A stretch of DNA of 64,000 nucleotides from Sambucus nigra (taxonomy: Eukaryota > Streptophyta > Magnoliopsida > Dipsacales > Adoxaceae), in NCBI GenBank assembly GCA_949130495.1, contig OX422217.1, forward strand, positions 577,760,606 to 577,824,605. Direction: 5' to 3'. Positions 22,695 through 35,076 of this stretch are shown piece by piece. The position numbers were made by a program, and so were the translations under genes. Each line of letters starts with the position of its first letter. The first letter of the stretch is position 1. The notes beneath the pieces were generated by a model that did no database searches, had not been told where the DNA came from, and worked only from the letters and a program-made list of their open reading frames with translations.

Positions 22695-24620
22695 CCCATC
22701 AATTACCTACTCGAGAAGCCTACCCTGTCCAGCCGAATAGCCCAATGGTTGATGCTGCTAGCAGAATTCGATATTGTGTATGTCACGTAGAAAACCATGA
22801 AATGAAGAGTCATCTCTGACTACCTCGTCGACTACCCTATGGAAGAAGTCGATTTTTGGATTTTCGAGTTTTCAGATGAGAATATCTTTTGTACCTCCCA
22901 AGAAGACCTCTAGTGGCAAATTTTATTTGACGGCGCCGCCAACAAAAAAAAAGGTATGGCATTAGGATAGTCCTAATTGCCCCTGATGACTGTCACACTC
23001 CCATTGCCATCAAGCTGAATTTTTATTACAAAAACAACATGACAGAATACAAGGCATGCACGATAGGCCTCAAAGTTTCTCTCACGAAAGGAATTCAATA
23101 TATAGATGTCTATGGGGATTCATCCCTCATCATCAGTCAAGTACACAAAATATGGAAAATCAAGGATGAGAAACTTTTACCCATCCATGCCCACCTAGAA
23201 TAGATGGCTTTCCAATTCTAAGATATTACCTTACACTACCTACCCTGAGCAAGGAACAACCTAGTCAATGCCCTTGCTACCTTAGCCTCCATAATTGACA
23301 TGCCCGAAGGAATAATAATAGCCCCTTTATTAGTCCAAAAATAAGACAAACCAACCCATTGTTATCATATTGAGCTCATCACAGAAGGGGATCCTAAAAT
23401 TTTCGATTGTTGGTATTATAATATTTTTCATCTCCTCAATCATGGTAGGTATCCCTAAGATTATAACCAGAAAGATCAGGCAACTCTTTGCAAATTGGTT
23501 ACCCAGTACATTGTCTGCGATAAAGCAGTGTTCAAGAAAAACTTCAATGGAACCTATTTACACTGCATTGCAGGGGCTGACATTGAAGAGATAATGCAAA
23601 AAATTCACAGCATGGAGTGTGGAACCCACACAAATGTCCATAGGTTTTCCAAGAAAATCATTCAACAGGGTTACTATTGGACTACCATGGTTCAAGATTG
23701 CACTGCCTATGTTTAGAGGTGCCTTAAATGCCAACAGTTTTCCAACCTCTAGTGCTTACCTTCGCAGGAATTGTACAACATGACTTCTCCCTAGCCGTTT
23801 TCCACATGAGGCATCGACATTATAGGGAAGGTTACACCCAAGGACTCCAACGGGAATTAATTCATCTTGGTTTCCATTGAATACTTCACCAAATGGGTCA
23901 AAGATGAATCATACGTAATGCTAAATGCTAAAAAGGTGGTGAAGTTCATCAAGAAAAATATCATTTACTAATATAGGGTCCCAAATGAGCTGGTATCTGA
24001 CAGCGGGTTGCATTTCAAAGAAAAAGTCACAGAAGTTATCGATGAGTATGGGATTCAAAGACACAAATCTTCTCCCTACCGACCTCAAACCAACAGAACA
24101 GTCGAAGCCACTAATAATAACCTGAAATCCATCATTAGCAAAATGATCAAAAACTGTCGAGATTGGATCGGCCGAATCTCTTATGACCTCTAGAGCTACC
24201 TCACTTCAGTTTGAACATCTATTGGGGCTACCCCTTACTATCTAGTTTATGGCAGGGAAGTATTCCTACCAGTGGATTTGGAAATTCCTTCGTTATGCAT
24301 CATTCTTGAAAGAAAAGTCGGTGAGGAGGACTGACATCAGAGCCGTCTTGATGAGCTATCACTATTAGACGAGAGGAGGCTGAAAACTCTATATCATATA
24401 CAAAGGTATCATCACCTAATAACATGTTCATTCAATAAGAGAGTTAAGGGGATTGAAGAGCCCACCTAGAACTACGTGGGGCCTGATCCTCTAAAAATCT
24501 TTTTCTTTCAAAAATGAAACTCAATTTTTTCAAATCGCCAGAGGTACGTAGGCAGCTCATACGCTTTACATGAGTATAACCCCATTCTTTTTTACAAAAT
24601 GCTATTATTTTCGTATCCTC
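22695..24620 (+). pseudogene. Gypsy RNase H-integrase relic, plus strand
   Basis: Continuation of the RT at 14,734-15,336 after the copia A insertion. Order: RT/RNase H hinge INYLLEKPTLSSRIAQWLMLLAEFDI, RNase H FDGAANKK (22,922) and NALATLAS-like end (about 23,260), integrase zinc-binding H-H-C-C (IHSMECGTHTN, CLKCQQF; 23,600-23,740), catalytic core with WGIDIIGK, VSDSGLHF and VEATNNNL, then GATPYYLVYGREVFLPVDLEIPS. Many stops and indels. It has the Tat/Athila-like C-terminus without a chromodomain. Confidence 0.9.
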
Positions 24621-24842
24621 GAGAATGACGGTTCATTTTAACATATACATGAACAAAAGGACTATGTATGTCTTAGCGATTGGTATAGATAATTCAAATG
24701 CAAAATTCATCAAGAGGGACAATAATATAATTAAAATTTTCTTTATTCATTAACAAAATTTTGTTTCTATTACATCAGTATAGGGAGTCAAACAACATTT
24801 TGGCAACCTAACCCTACTTTCCTAAATAAAAACAAAAACCAA

Positions 24843-26040
24843 CTAAACCTGAAAACAACCTTCCCAAATAACTAAAACAACTAAACCTATCACAAAAGCT
24901 ACACAAAAATCCCCAGGGATACTTCCCACAGCTGCCAGAGGAATCAGCCCCATCATCATCCACATCCTGGAGTCCCCAAACTTCCCTTGCTTGAATAAAG
25001 GGCCACTAAAACTCCATGAAACGATAAACCCGGACCAGCCCAGGTAAAAAAACAACACCTCCCTCCATAATGTCAGATATATGGCGGACCACCTTTGCTC
25101 GGTCTCCACGGTCTGCATCTTGGCAACTACTCTTTTCCAAAACCACTTTATGTAGTGTATAAAAATAAGTCAAACTCTACCAATAGACTAGGATGGATGG
25201 GTTAATGGTTGACGATTCTCATGTAGAGAGCCCAGACGCATGTGCATATGCTCTGTTAACTCCTTCGCCAAAAAGAAGTCAAGTGTCCAAGGTGACACAA
25301 TATTTTCCCAGTCAAATTGGTGCAAGAGTCTCCATGGAAAGTAGAAAGAGGTCTAACTGAGGCTAGTTAACCTAATATACTCGTATCCCCCTGTTCCAGA
25401 ATGTGCAACAGCTCCCCCCAACCAAGGCACTAACTAACGCGTGGCTCGAGCCCCGTGCTCCACAAACTAGTTCTCCCAGCTCTCGATGTCCAGGCCTATA
25501 CTGATAAACTAGTATGAAAAGAAGTTTTTGACAATCGACAAAGGATATTCAGGAGGGACCTCCATGCGAAACCTATCTAACAGCCACATGAGCATAATTA
25601 CGGGGATACCCTTGTTAGAGTCTCCGTCAATATCATCGTCGCAGGATTGTGATGGTATGACATCCATAAAATAATGGCTGCAAGTTATGGGTCCACCAGT
25701 AGTTCCCCAATCACCAACATCAATTTTGAAATCAAGCCCAAAATGACGGCTCCAGTAGAGCCAACATCACCAACGTCTTGAAATTTCACCGAATGTAGCA
25801 CGACAAGAAGAGAAATCATTCCTCCTAGGGGATCGACAAAATTCAGGCATAGTTGTTGCAACACTGGAATTTATCCCCAATATTACAGAGAACTATTCAT
25901 AGGTCGGATATATTTCATCCAACCTAAAGCGAAAGACGGAGTCTTCAAGATACCAGAACTCTACCGTTGCCATCAGCATGTTCCACTTTATGGGTCGGTT
26001 GCACCATAAAGAGACTCGATGCATGTTAAAATCATCTTAT
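24843..26040 (-). pseudogene. Minus-strand ORF relic downstream of gypsy pol (aORF-like, part 1)
   Basis: Minus-strand pieces read ATVEFWYLEDSVFRFRLDEIYPTYE followed after a stop by FSVILG (25,990-25,870), then decayed sequence, and an open segment at 25,118-24,843 (TLWREVLFFYLGWSGF). The '(F)RF-x-DEIxPTYExFxxILG' pattern resembles plant mobile domain/DUF7745-type proteins carried antisense by Tat-lineage gypsy elements. That assignment is by memory of the pattern only. The gene converges with the plus-strand pol that ends at about 24,620. Confidence 0.5.
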
Positions 26041-26689
26041 TCAACACTGTATGAGCACATCGCCTCCAAGGTTTCGAGTTAGTTATCAAATTCAACATTT
26101 TTGGGGAGAGCCATATCACAAAGTAAGAAAGAATAATGTAAAAGAGAAGGAATGTGGAAGTGTAAAAAAGAGGCTCCACCCACACCCCCTATTTATACTT
26201 TATAAACACCAACCAAAGATAAAAACCCTGAAGAAACCAGAGAAAAACTTACCCCACCGAATACCAAGAAATTGAAGAAAGTGCAATCAATGCCTTGGAT
26301 TGATTAAACTGGACTGACATGCTGATACGCAGGACAAGGGGCATGCCGATCAGTAACTCATTATTTTTGGAAAATTCTCCTTTTCCTTTTTTGTCAAAAT
26401 AAAAAAAGTTCAATAAAACTAATCTTTATTCTCAAAAGAATTCAGAATTTCCGCTTCCTATGTTTTTACTTATCTTGTTTTAAAATAAATTCTCTCAAAT
26501 CATTCTGAAATTATTTTTATGGTCTCAGCAGCAAAGTAAAAAGGGCATGTGCATTAAATCACTAAAAACAAAAATTAACAAAAACTTAATTTTATTTTCA
26601 TAAATATTTATTGTGTTACATTGATTTTGTAGAAAGAAATAAAAATACAGTGGAACTCAGACCGAATCCACAATCTCTCTCTCTCCCCT

Positions 26690-27454
26690 TTAGGAGCCTC
26701 CTTCCCCGTGGCGTGCCCACTTCCCCCAGAGACGAATCGTCGTATCTTCACTCCTCAAGCCAGACCCTTCCTTAAATGAGGCAAACAACACCAGACAAGA
26801 AGGAATCGGTATCGCCTCCTGAATGTGAGCAGCCAATGAAGCTATCTAATCCCGAATTTCCTTTAGTCAAGTGGTCGATACCCGGATATGCTGTAAGAAA
26901 AACAGAAAAAAATCAAATCAGTTAGTCTGAGGCAAAGAAAGAAATCAGGAAATAAAAAGACAAAGAGATAAAAAGTATATTTCTAGCTGGACAAAATCCT
27001 CTGTTAAGCCCAGCTCCTTCGGATCCATCGCATTGGGACGGTGCAGGATACGCATCGACCCTCCGTCAGCCCACAAAATATTCTAAGGTCATTGTCGCTA
27101 CCGATGTCGATGCACCACCTGTGCTGTGGGAAGACCCCATTGGCCAACTCAAACCCACCTGGGGGAGAGGCATCACATCATATATGTTGGGCGACATCAA
27201 CCAACTCGACATGAAATCTAAATAATCATATATCATTACTATGTTTTTAATGACGAGTAAGGCTCTCCCATTATCGCCGCTACCCGCGTTTCATTTGCCA
27301 TCTTCTGCACTCGCCTCACGTACACCAGGGGCCTCGCCGGTGGTACAATCACCTCATATTCCATAACCTGTCGGACTAAACTCTCCCCAAGATACCAGGA
27401 GTAGCCGAACTCATACGCTAGTAGACAGCGCATCTGTGTAATCCCCCCAGTCAA
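26690..27454 (-). pseudogene. Minus-strand ORF relic (aORF-like, part 2)
   Basis: An open segment at 27,454-27,239 (RCLLAYEFGYSWYLGESLVRQVM, VPPARPLVYVRRVQKMAN) and a nearby in-frame piece YDYLDFMSSWLMSP... to about 27,060. An intron-like gap ends TTTTTCTTACAG, then comes a piece rich in hydrophobic heptads (IRD-stop-IASLAAHIQEAIP) with a stop near 26,690 and AATAAA-type A-rich sequence after it. It sits upstream (on the minus strand) of part 1, although it looks like a more C-terminal domain, so the two may come from different copies. Function not recognised. Confidence 0.45.
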
Positions 27455-28513
27455 CCCCGTGTGCTGGATGGTCGTCCCCTAGGGATAGAAGGTCACCGAT
27501 ACCCCGAACCCGGTTCCCGAACCAAACCTAAGCCTATACCGAGCCCAGACTATCACCCGAGACTATGTGTGTTGAGTTTGTACCTTTATTATTTTTTTCA
27601 TATTTTATTTTGAGTCGCTTTAATTTTTAGGATTTATTTTAGATTTATTTAGATTTTTCTAGGTTTTATTTTCTATTTTTCTATTTCTTTTTTATTAGTG
27701 TATTTTATTTTGATTTTAATTTCTTTTTAATTTTTAATCTTTATTTTATTTTATTACGATTAGTTTTTTTAGGATTTTAGATTTTAGTTTTACAAGATTT
27801 TTATCTTTATTTTTATTTCTTTTTAGTTTTATTTTTTTAATTGTTTCTATTATTTATAGATTATGATATTAATTTTTAGATTTTAATTTTTAATTTTTTT
27901 TGGGTCCAAACTAACACACACACTCATACTATACACTAAGCTACATTATCATACACCTAAACCTAACCTCTCACCCTCACACTAAACCCCATACACCCAC
28001 ACACACCCAATCATACGTCTACCATCTTCAACCTCCATCACCCCAATCTTCTTCTTCTCTCTCGTCCACTATCATAGCCACCCAACAACCAATCTTATAC
28101 CTCCCACAAATCACCTTCCATACCCCAACATCATAACCCAAGACCCACTTGCTAAAAACCTATAATCCCATCTCAAAACCCGGAGCCACAACCCGAGACC
28201 CTCGGTTCTGTCCTACCCGAGCCCGGCACTGCCTTGTTTGCCCCATACTCACTGACCAGATCCGGTAAAATTGACGACCTCCTCTGCTCCTGCTCTCCTT
28301 AACCCGACGTCCACGCCGACCAACCCGCGGTAAACCCGCTAAACTGCACAAACCCGATCCCGGCCAACCCTCTTCCAAAAACCCAAAACAATTTTCTCCC
28401 TCCCAATTTCCATCCACTTGCCTTTGAGCATAACCAATCCCCTTTAAAATCGAAATCAATCCTTAGCCAAAAATGAGATCCCATAAAATCTTCGAAAGTG
28501 AACAAAATTGTGG

Positions 28514-28523
28514 GTTATAAAAC
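28514..28523 (+). promoter_or_regulatory. TATA box of second LTR block
   Basis: GTTATAAAAC followed by purine-rich AAGAGAAGGGAAGC, in the position equivalent to the TATA box at 10,777. Confidence 0.5.
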
Positions 28524-28643
28524 AAGAGAAGGGAAGCTCATTTAGAGGGACTCTCAGCACAGAGATGACAGACACAGATAATAGAAAGAAAGTGTCTATA
28601 TTATGTACAAAGTAGGTACATAAAAAAATTTCAAAAAAATAGT

Positions 28644-29309
28644 TGAACACCTCGTCCGCTCGAGGAGAGCGAGCGGCGCGCTACTGTCGATAAAACTAAT
28701 CAAATCCATTTTAAATCCGATTTCAATTCCGCTTGAGGTTCTAATCTTCTAAAATCATAACCAACATATTTAACTAATAAAAATTATTTAAATTCAAAAA
28801 TTTATTTTTCCTCTATATTTTGAAAATACCCCAAAAGTTACGCGGGTTGTTACACTTCTCTACTAACATTGGAATTTCACCCTCGAAATTCGCGGAATGT
28901 CTAACTCTCAAAAATCAGGCCAACAATATCCAAAAATAAACTCGTCACCAAAAATAAATTCGTCACATCTAATCTAAATGCCTAACACGAAACGATCATC
29001 TAAAGATTCTATCTCCAAAAATAAGCGCCACAAAAACGCAACAGACCCAAAACCCAAGACCCAAGGGTGGTCGTATACCTAAGCTCTGATATCATTTTGT
29101 AACACCCCGCCCGCCCGGGGAGAGTGAGCGGCGCACTAATGTCGATAAAACTAATCAAATCCATTTTAAATTCAATTTCAATTTCGCTTGAAGTTTTAAT
29201 CTTCTAAAATCATAATCAACATATTTAACTAATAAAAAAAATTTAAATTTAAAAATTTATTTTTCCTCTATATTTTGAAAATACCCCAAAAATTACCCAG
29301 GTTGTTACA
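28644..29309 (-). mobile_element. Complete TRIM element (666 bp)
   Basis: Two direct repeats of 211-212 bp (28,644-28,854 and 29,098-29,309) flank a 243-bp non-coding interior. On the minus strand each LTR runs TGTAACAACC...GGGTGTTACA. The interior starts with PBS TGATATCAGAGC (one mismatch to the initiator-Met site) and ends with a purine tract (AGAGAAG). The outer ends are bounded by the perfect 5-bp duplication ATAGT (28,639-28,643 and 29,310-29,314). The left LTR has lost one base at its terminus (TGAACACC against TGTAACACC). No ORF, as usual for TRIMs. No 5S-like Cassandra motif was seen. Confidence 0.95.
29083..29094 (-). other. PBS of the TRIM
   Basis: Minus strand TGATATCAGAGC, three bases inside the 5' LTR. 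Confidence 0.9.
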
Positions 29310-30423
29310 ATAGTTTAGCATTAGAATAATTTTTAGGTTTAGTTTTAATTTTTTTTATGTAATCAAGTGCTGGATTTGTGAAAATATGGGGATACGCGTG
29401 CATAAACGCGATTTAAGGAATCAATTCAAAGGGAGACTTTTGTGTATTGTATTTCTTGCTCTACTCTTTAATTTGTTGTTCCATGTGTGTGACTGTGATT
29501 AATTATTTCATTATGCTTGGCTAGTCACCCTCTGTTCAAGGGGTGGGATGGACTGCGTAGAATATTAATTTTATTAATGTTGTATTTCTAGGAAAATTAA
29601 TTTCTGGCTGTCACCAATTAATTTATGTAACGAGAGTTACTAAATTAATTATACAAATTAATGTTTGAATTTAAGGATTGAACTAGAGATAGGTTTTTTC
29701 GAAATTTGAATATTAATTATGTGTTGAAATTTGAGAATTCATACTTTTTTTTTTTGTTAAATTGATCCTAACAGGTAATTTTGTTGAACACAGTATAGTT
29801 CTTAATTTTTCATCGCATGACGTTTTTAAATTAGTTTTCTAAAAAAGATATTATTAAATTTATAATTGTAACGAGAGTTAGATTATGGATTCAATACTAT
29901 CTCGAAATATTTCAAATTAATAAATTGAGAAATTAAAATAATTGATAATGCGGTGTAATCCCACCTCTTGACCTTCTCATATTTATCACACTCGGTTGCA
30001 CATTATTTTTATTTCTTTAGTCATTTAATAATTTTAGCGTTTAGTAGTTAATTTTTCCCTTGAATTTGTTTTAAAAAAAATTAAAAATATATTTTAATAA
30101 AAAAAATTGAATTGCAAGTATTCACATTAATTGTTTCACCCTGAAAGTTGGATTGATACCTGAACTTACCGCAATACGAGTTGTTTTAAACAAGTTTGTA
30201 GGTACTCAAAGGAATTTTGATTTTGTCTTTTGAATACAACGACCATATACAAAAAAAAGCTTCTTATGACTGGACTTTTGTGCTTTGTTCTTCGTATTTT
30301 TGAAGAAAATCATTTTAACTTCCTGGATTTGATCTTTAGTCAACCAGAGTCAAAGTTGTAGTTTGTTTGCTCCTTTTCGAGTTTTAACCCAAGTTGAGTC
30401 TCTTCCTTTAATGTTACAACGCT

Positions 30424-30430
30424 TATATAA
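30424..30430 (+). promoter_or_regulatory. TATA box upstream of the gypsy-type ORF relic
   Basis: TATATAA 164 bp before the ATG at 30,594, in sequence outside the LTR block. It is a plausible own promoter for the opposite-strand ORF of a Tat-type element; functional status unknown. Confidence 0.35.
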
Positions 30431-30593
30431 GATAACCGAGGAGTTTCTTAGCCTTAAATAGAAGTGTTTTGAACAGATTAGGAGGGTAGTGGCCGAGGAA
30501 GCAGAGTTATGAAGCCTAGGCCTTCCCAATTCGCCCCATTTATCCACCTCCACTGGTTGTTATACATCTCCCAGTTACTGAACCCAATGGACA

Positions 30594-32906
30594 ATGTCTG
30601 AGTCGTCCTCTTCATCAGACAACCCTATGTCTACCTCTCAGCCGGTTGAGAGTGTGGATTCATTTGAGGAATCCATGGCACACCCCTCATCTTTTGTTTA
30701 TGGGTCTGAGGAAGATGAGGCTTCTTCACGCATCTCATACTCCCATAGGGCCAGGAATTCGAATTAATCTGACTCCTCTATCAGAATACTTGAGGCTAAT
30801 TTCGCAATTCTACCTCCATTAGAAGTGATTCCTCTCTCAACTGTAATGAGAGATGAGTTTGTAAAAACACTTCCAAGTGCCGATCCCAATAATCCTCAAG
30901 CTGGGGGATCAGAAGACAGCAGTGAGGAGAGAGAACTAGATACTTTTATTACTGAGGATTGTGAGAGCATTGTCTCTGAGGCCGACCTTCTAGTTTGGAT
31001 ACATCTTTACTGCGGAGAATCCTCCATCTATATGAGAAAACCTATTACGGATGAGAGAGACTCATAAGGCCGAGAAGGTAAAATCTGTGTTTACGAACAA
31101 ATGTTTATGGTCGGCTTTTGTGTTCCTATTCACCCAACCATCCGAGCCATCCTAGCTCACTTAGGACTTGCCCCATCTCATCTTTCACCAAATGCCTGGA
31201 GAGTAATTCTCAACATCATCTCTATCTAGAATATCGTCCATCAGACCGACCTTCCAGTTAACATTTTTATGGCTTGTTATACTGCGTTGTCTCCCAAAAC
31301 TCAACCTGGTTATTATCATCTCATATCCAGGAAATCTGAGAAGAAAGTTTTATTGGCCACTCAGACCTCAAACTTCAATTGGAAACCTCGCTAGTTTTTC
31401 ATTTCTGGGGCTTGTAAATTTTCTCCAATGAGGCTTGTGGTACCTCTGAGACTAAGATTCCTCAAAGGTGGGCTAAGGTCCTTATTTGGGCAAAACTGGA
31501 CCCTATCTTAAACCCTGATTCTATTGAGAAGGTCATAAAACTAAGGTCACAAAGTGATGTTGGTCATCTCATCAAGTTTGAGCATCTGATGACTCCTTAT
31601 TACTTGGCTCAAGCAGGTCTTTGGGTTCCCCCTAGTCAAGCTTCGTAAATGATTTTTCTCACTAATTGTCGTCTCGTATCTTATATTTATTCATAACTGA
31701 CTTTTTCTATCTTTTGCAGAACGTCCATAAGGCATACGAGATGAATTTTGGAAAATGCTAGCCCCTTTTGAGCAAACTCGTCAGCAAACATGGAAAAAAA
31801 TTTAATCCTTTTGTCGCTCCAACTAAAAACTCTACTGTGGGTGGCCCTAATAGAGTCAATGTTGCGAGGAATAAATGAAAGGGCATATATGAGGATACTA
31901 CTATTATTCGACCTTCAAAGCAGAGTCATCCTGATCAGGCGATTCCAATCGCCACAGACGAGGCTTTGGCAGCTCGTCTTTCACAATTGAAGCTTAATGA
32001 TGAGAGCGTTATCGAACATGTTAAGATAGCTATAGATGGTGTTGGTTATCTGGTCTCTGAGGGCGATAGACGTTTTCTCCAGTATTTGGATATCTCTTTG
32101 TTGATTTAATTTGCCCTCCACTGGTCCGTCAAGGTATTTTCAAAAACTCACCAATTGTATCTTATTCATTAATTCTATCTCCTACTGACTTATCACAATA
32201 AACTTTTTCAGAGTGCGGTATCCCTCCATCACATGGGAGATTGGATCAATAAGAGGTTTCCCTTAATTGAGAAGCCCAGAGATCATATAGAAGGAGCTGA
32301 TGGACGAGATTTCAAAATCAAAGTCGGCCCTGGAGAAGTCTAGGGACGAGGTTACCAACCTGAAAGCTAATCATGCCACTACCCTGAAGTAGATGGCCGA
32401 GAGTAAGTAGGCCGAGATTGATGTTGTGGTTAAGGCCTCTCTGAACGAGGTTAAATCCCAGGCTATTGTCGAGTTCAAAGAATCTGACAAATTCGGAAGC
32501 TGCCTTTAAATATCTTAAAAGAGGCATCAAGATTCCTAGTCGATGGGCTGCACTGAAGCATGCTGAGGTTCGTGACCTATCTCCCAGTGAATTTATGGGT
32601 CTTGACTTCAGCGAACCTCATCTCGGGACTTCCCTAATCCAGGTTGAAAATCCTGCAGACCTTGTGGAGACCATCCCCACTGAGGTCACAAAAAATAATA
32701 ATAATAATACGATCGATACCTGCATAAATGATCATGGGGATGAGACTACCAATATTAAGGACGATATCACTCCTACTTATGAGACGACTGAGCAAAATGA
32801 TGATGGGGCTGAGAGTTTAATCTTTTGTTGTTTTTTTTCTTTTGACAGGATGCCCTTTCTTGGCCTTGTAATTTTTGTTCCAGCCTTTGTATTAAACTCT
32901 CTATAA
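30594..32906 (+). pseudogene. 'Putative gypsy type transposon' ORF relic
   Basis: From ATG 30,594 one frame runs about 300 codons with several stops (TAA at about 30,765 and 31,065, TAGs where Trp is expected). The Ser/Asp-rich N-terminus is followed by YEQMFMVGFCVPIHPTIRAILAHLGLAPSHLSPNAWRVI, then MACYTALSPKTQPGYYHLISRK and NFNWKPR-stop-FFISG. This pattern matches the plant 'putative gypsy type transposon' domain (PF04195 by recognition). An intron is likely at 31,645-31,719 (GTAAAT...TTTTGCAG). The C-terminal part (to 32,906) includes Lys/Glu-rich coiled-coil-like sequence and an open segment at 32,466-32,906. It converges with the minus-strand gypsy integrase at 33,867, as antisense ORFs of Tat elements do. 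Confidence 0.75.
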
Positions 32907-33009
32907 CCTCGTTATTATTAATGAAGCTCTTTATTTTTGTCTTCTTCTTGTGTTGTGAAAACTTATTTTCTCTCACCTTTCATTAGTAGCATAATTTGAA
33001 TCCATTTGA

Positions 33010-33600
33010 ATTCACAAGTGTCCTCTCATCATTTTGAGAGTGTATGGATAAGTGTCGTCTCATCCATGCACTATCGTCTTGGCCGAGAGTTTAATAATAA
33101 ACCACAACTAAGTGATTTTTAATTTGAATGGACCAAATTATGGTGTCATATCAGAAGTCCCCTCTTGTCATTTTGAGAGTGTGTGAATGAGTGTCGTCTT
33201 GTCCATTCACTGTTGTCTCAACCGAGAGAGAATTTCCACCAAATTAATGATGTTTAATATTGAACCAAAACTAAGTGATTTATAATTTGAATCCACCAAA
33301 TTATGGTGTTATATCATGAGTCCCATATCATAGTTTTGAGAGTGTATGGATAAGTGTCATCTCGTCCATGCACTATCATCCCGGCCAAGAGAGAATTTCC
33401 ACCAAATTAATGATGTTTAATAATGAACCACAACTAAGTGATTTATAATTTCAGTCCACCAAATTATGGTGTTATATCATAAGTCCCATCTCATCATTTT
33501 GAGAGTGTATGAATGAGTGTCGTCTCATCCATGCACTGTCATCTCGGCTAAGATGGAATTTTCACCAAATTAATGATGTTTAATAATGAACCCCTCTCGA
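33010..33600. repeat. ~163-bp tandem repeat, 3.6 units
   Basis: The word TTTTGAGAGTGT occurs at about 33,032, 33,171, 33,334 and 33,497 (spacings 139, 163, 163). Each unit also has GTCGTCTCATCCATGCACT, CACCAAATTAATGATGTT and CCAAATTATGGTGTTATATC. The first unit lacks the CACCAAATTAATGATG part. It lies between the end of gypsy pol and the opposite-strand ORF. Confidence 0.88.
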
Positions 33601-33866
33601 TGTTATTGTCAGTCCATGGACGAGGTCAACCCCCGTCTGAATTTTCATATCACCAAGACTAACTTAAGGCTACTTCACCATGAATGATGTTTTATAGCTT
33701 AATATGGGTTGATACAAGAAAACAACATATATTCAAATAGACAGACAAAGTATGGGATAACACTTGAATTTTTTATTGAATCTCATTGAATTTTATTTCA
33801 GTTATCATCTTAATATCTTATACAAGTACGATAATGTAATTAAAAAGAGAAAATAAAACTGGAATC

Positions 33867-35076
33867 TTACTGGTAATATGTTTTGAGGTGGTCGGTGTTC
33901 CATGGGTTGGAGAATGGATCCCCTTCTATATTTTCCAATTGATATGGCCCTGAAATTACCTTTTCAACCACTTTATACGAACCAAGCCAATTCAGATGAA
34001 GCTTGTTACGCTTCTGCCATGTCTTCTTCAACACCAAGTCTCCTACCTTCTGTGGGAGAGCTTTTACCCTTTTATCGTAGAACTTCGTCATCCTTTGCTG
34101 CTAGCCAGCTTCCCGAACCTTGGAATCTTCTCTCCTTTCTTCTACGAGGTCCAAATCAAGTCTTTGTTTCATATCATTCTCTTCTGGGTCATACGTTTGA
34201 ACCCTATGGGTTGGGAGACCCACCTCTGCCGGCACCACTGCCTCTGAGCCATAAGCCAACATGAAAGGAGTTTCCCATTCGAAGTCCTCTCCGTCGTCCT
34301 GTAAGCCCCGAGGACAACGTATGCCTCCTCAATCCAACTCCCTTTGAAACCTCCAATCTCTTTTTGATTCCATTAAGAATCATTATGTTCGTTACTTCTG
34401 CCTGCTCGTTGGCCCGGGGTCGATCGGGAGTAATTAAGAACTACTTGATGCCAATTCGTTCATAATATTTTTCTAGGGAAATATTCTTGAACTGTGTTTC
34501 ACTATTAAAGTTCAAGGTATTAGGTAGGCCATACCTATATATAATGTTTTTCCTGATAAACTGGAACACTTTCTTCTCTGTGATTGTAATCATCGGCTCT
34601 GCCTCTACCCATTTTGAAAAATAATCAATTACCAAAATCAAATAGTGATAGTTCTTCACGGCTCTAGGTAGTGGCCCAACCAAATCCATTCCCCATACAA
34701 CAAATGGCCAAGGAGAATTAATGGAAGTAATAGGTTGATGAGATTGATGGGTATGGAGGCGAACCTCTGACACTTATCACACTTCTTAACAAACGCAACT
34801 GCATTTTTTGACAATGTCGGCCACTAATAACCCTGAGTGATGATCCTCTTAGACAACGACCTTCCTCTAATATGACTGAAGCAATACCCTTTGTTCACAT
34901 CCTTTAAAATATACTCTACCTCAGATGATTGGACACATCTGACTAGAGGAAGCAGGAGCCCTTTCTTGTATAATATGCGTCCTATGACGGAGAACTTAGC
35001 AGACTTGTACCTCAACTTCTTTCTCTCAGCTTTAGACTCAGGTATCACCCCATCCCTAATGTACTGGATGACGGGA
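33867..35076 (-). pseudogene. Gypsy integrase relic, minus strand
   Basis: Open segments: 35,048-34,824 (zinc-binding part, PESKAERKKLRYKSAKFSV, SHIRGRSLSKRI, KKCDKCQRF after the segment), 34,773-34,441 (core, WGMDLVGPLPRA, YFSKWVEAEPM, then NSETQF where SDNGTQF-like is expected, so the second catalytic Asp is lost) and 34,091-33,867 (C-terminal barrel, KVGDLVLKK, NWLGSYKVVEKV, PWNTDHLKTYYQ-stop). The GxDxxGPLPxA and NxxHLxxYY ends are typical of Tat-lineage gypsy elements. It is cut at 35,076 by array B; the missing upstream part is at 48,797-49,150. Confidence 0.92.

Larger units (their letters stand above)
27560..30250 (+). mobile_element. Second gypsy-type LTR block (3' LTR candidate)
   Basis: Contains the same landmarks as 8270-11,917: T-rich block, GTCCAAACTAACACACACA, C-rich U3, TATA box, GAACTAGAGATAGGT (about 29,680), AACGAGAGTTA (29,868), GGTGTAATCCCACC (29,953), and an end like ACAACGACCATATACAAAAA. 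No PBS follows, so this copy is a 3' or solo LTR. It lies just past the plus-strand gypsy pol and its opposite-strand ORFs. It is strongly diverged from the first block, so the two are probably not the pair from a single insertion. It hosts a TRIM. Confidence 0.6.
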
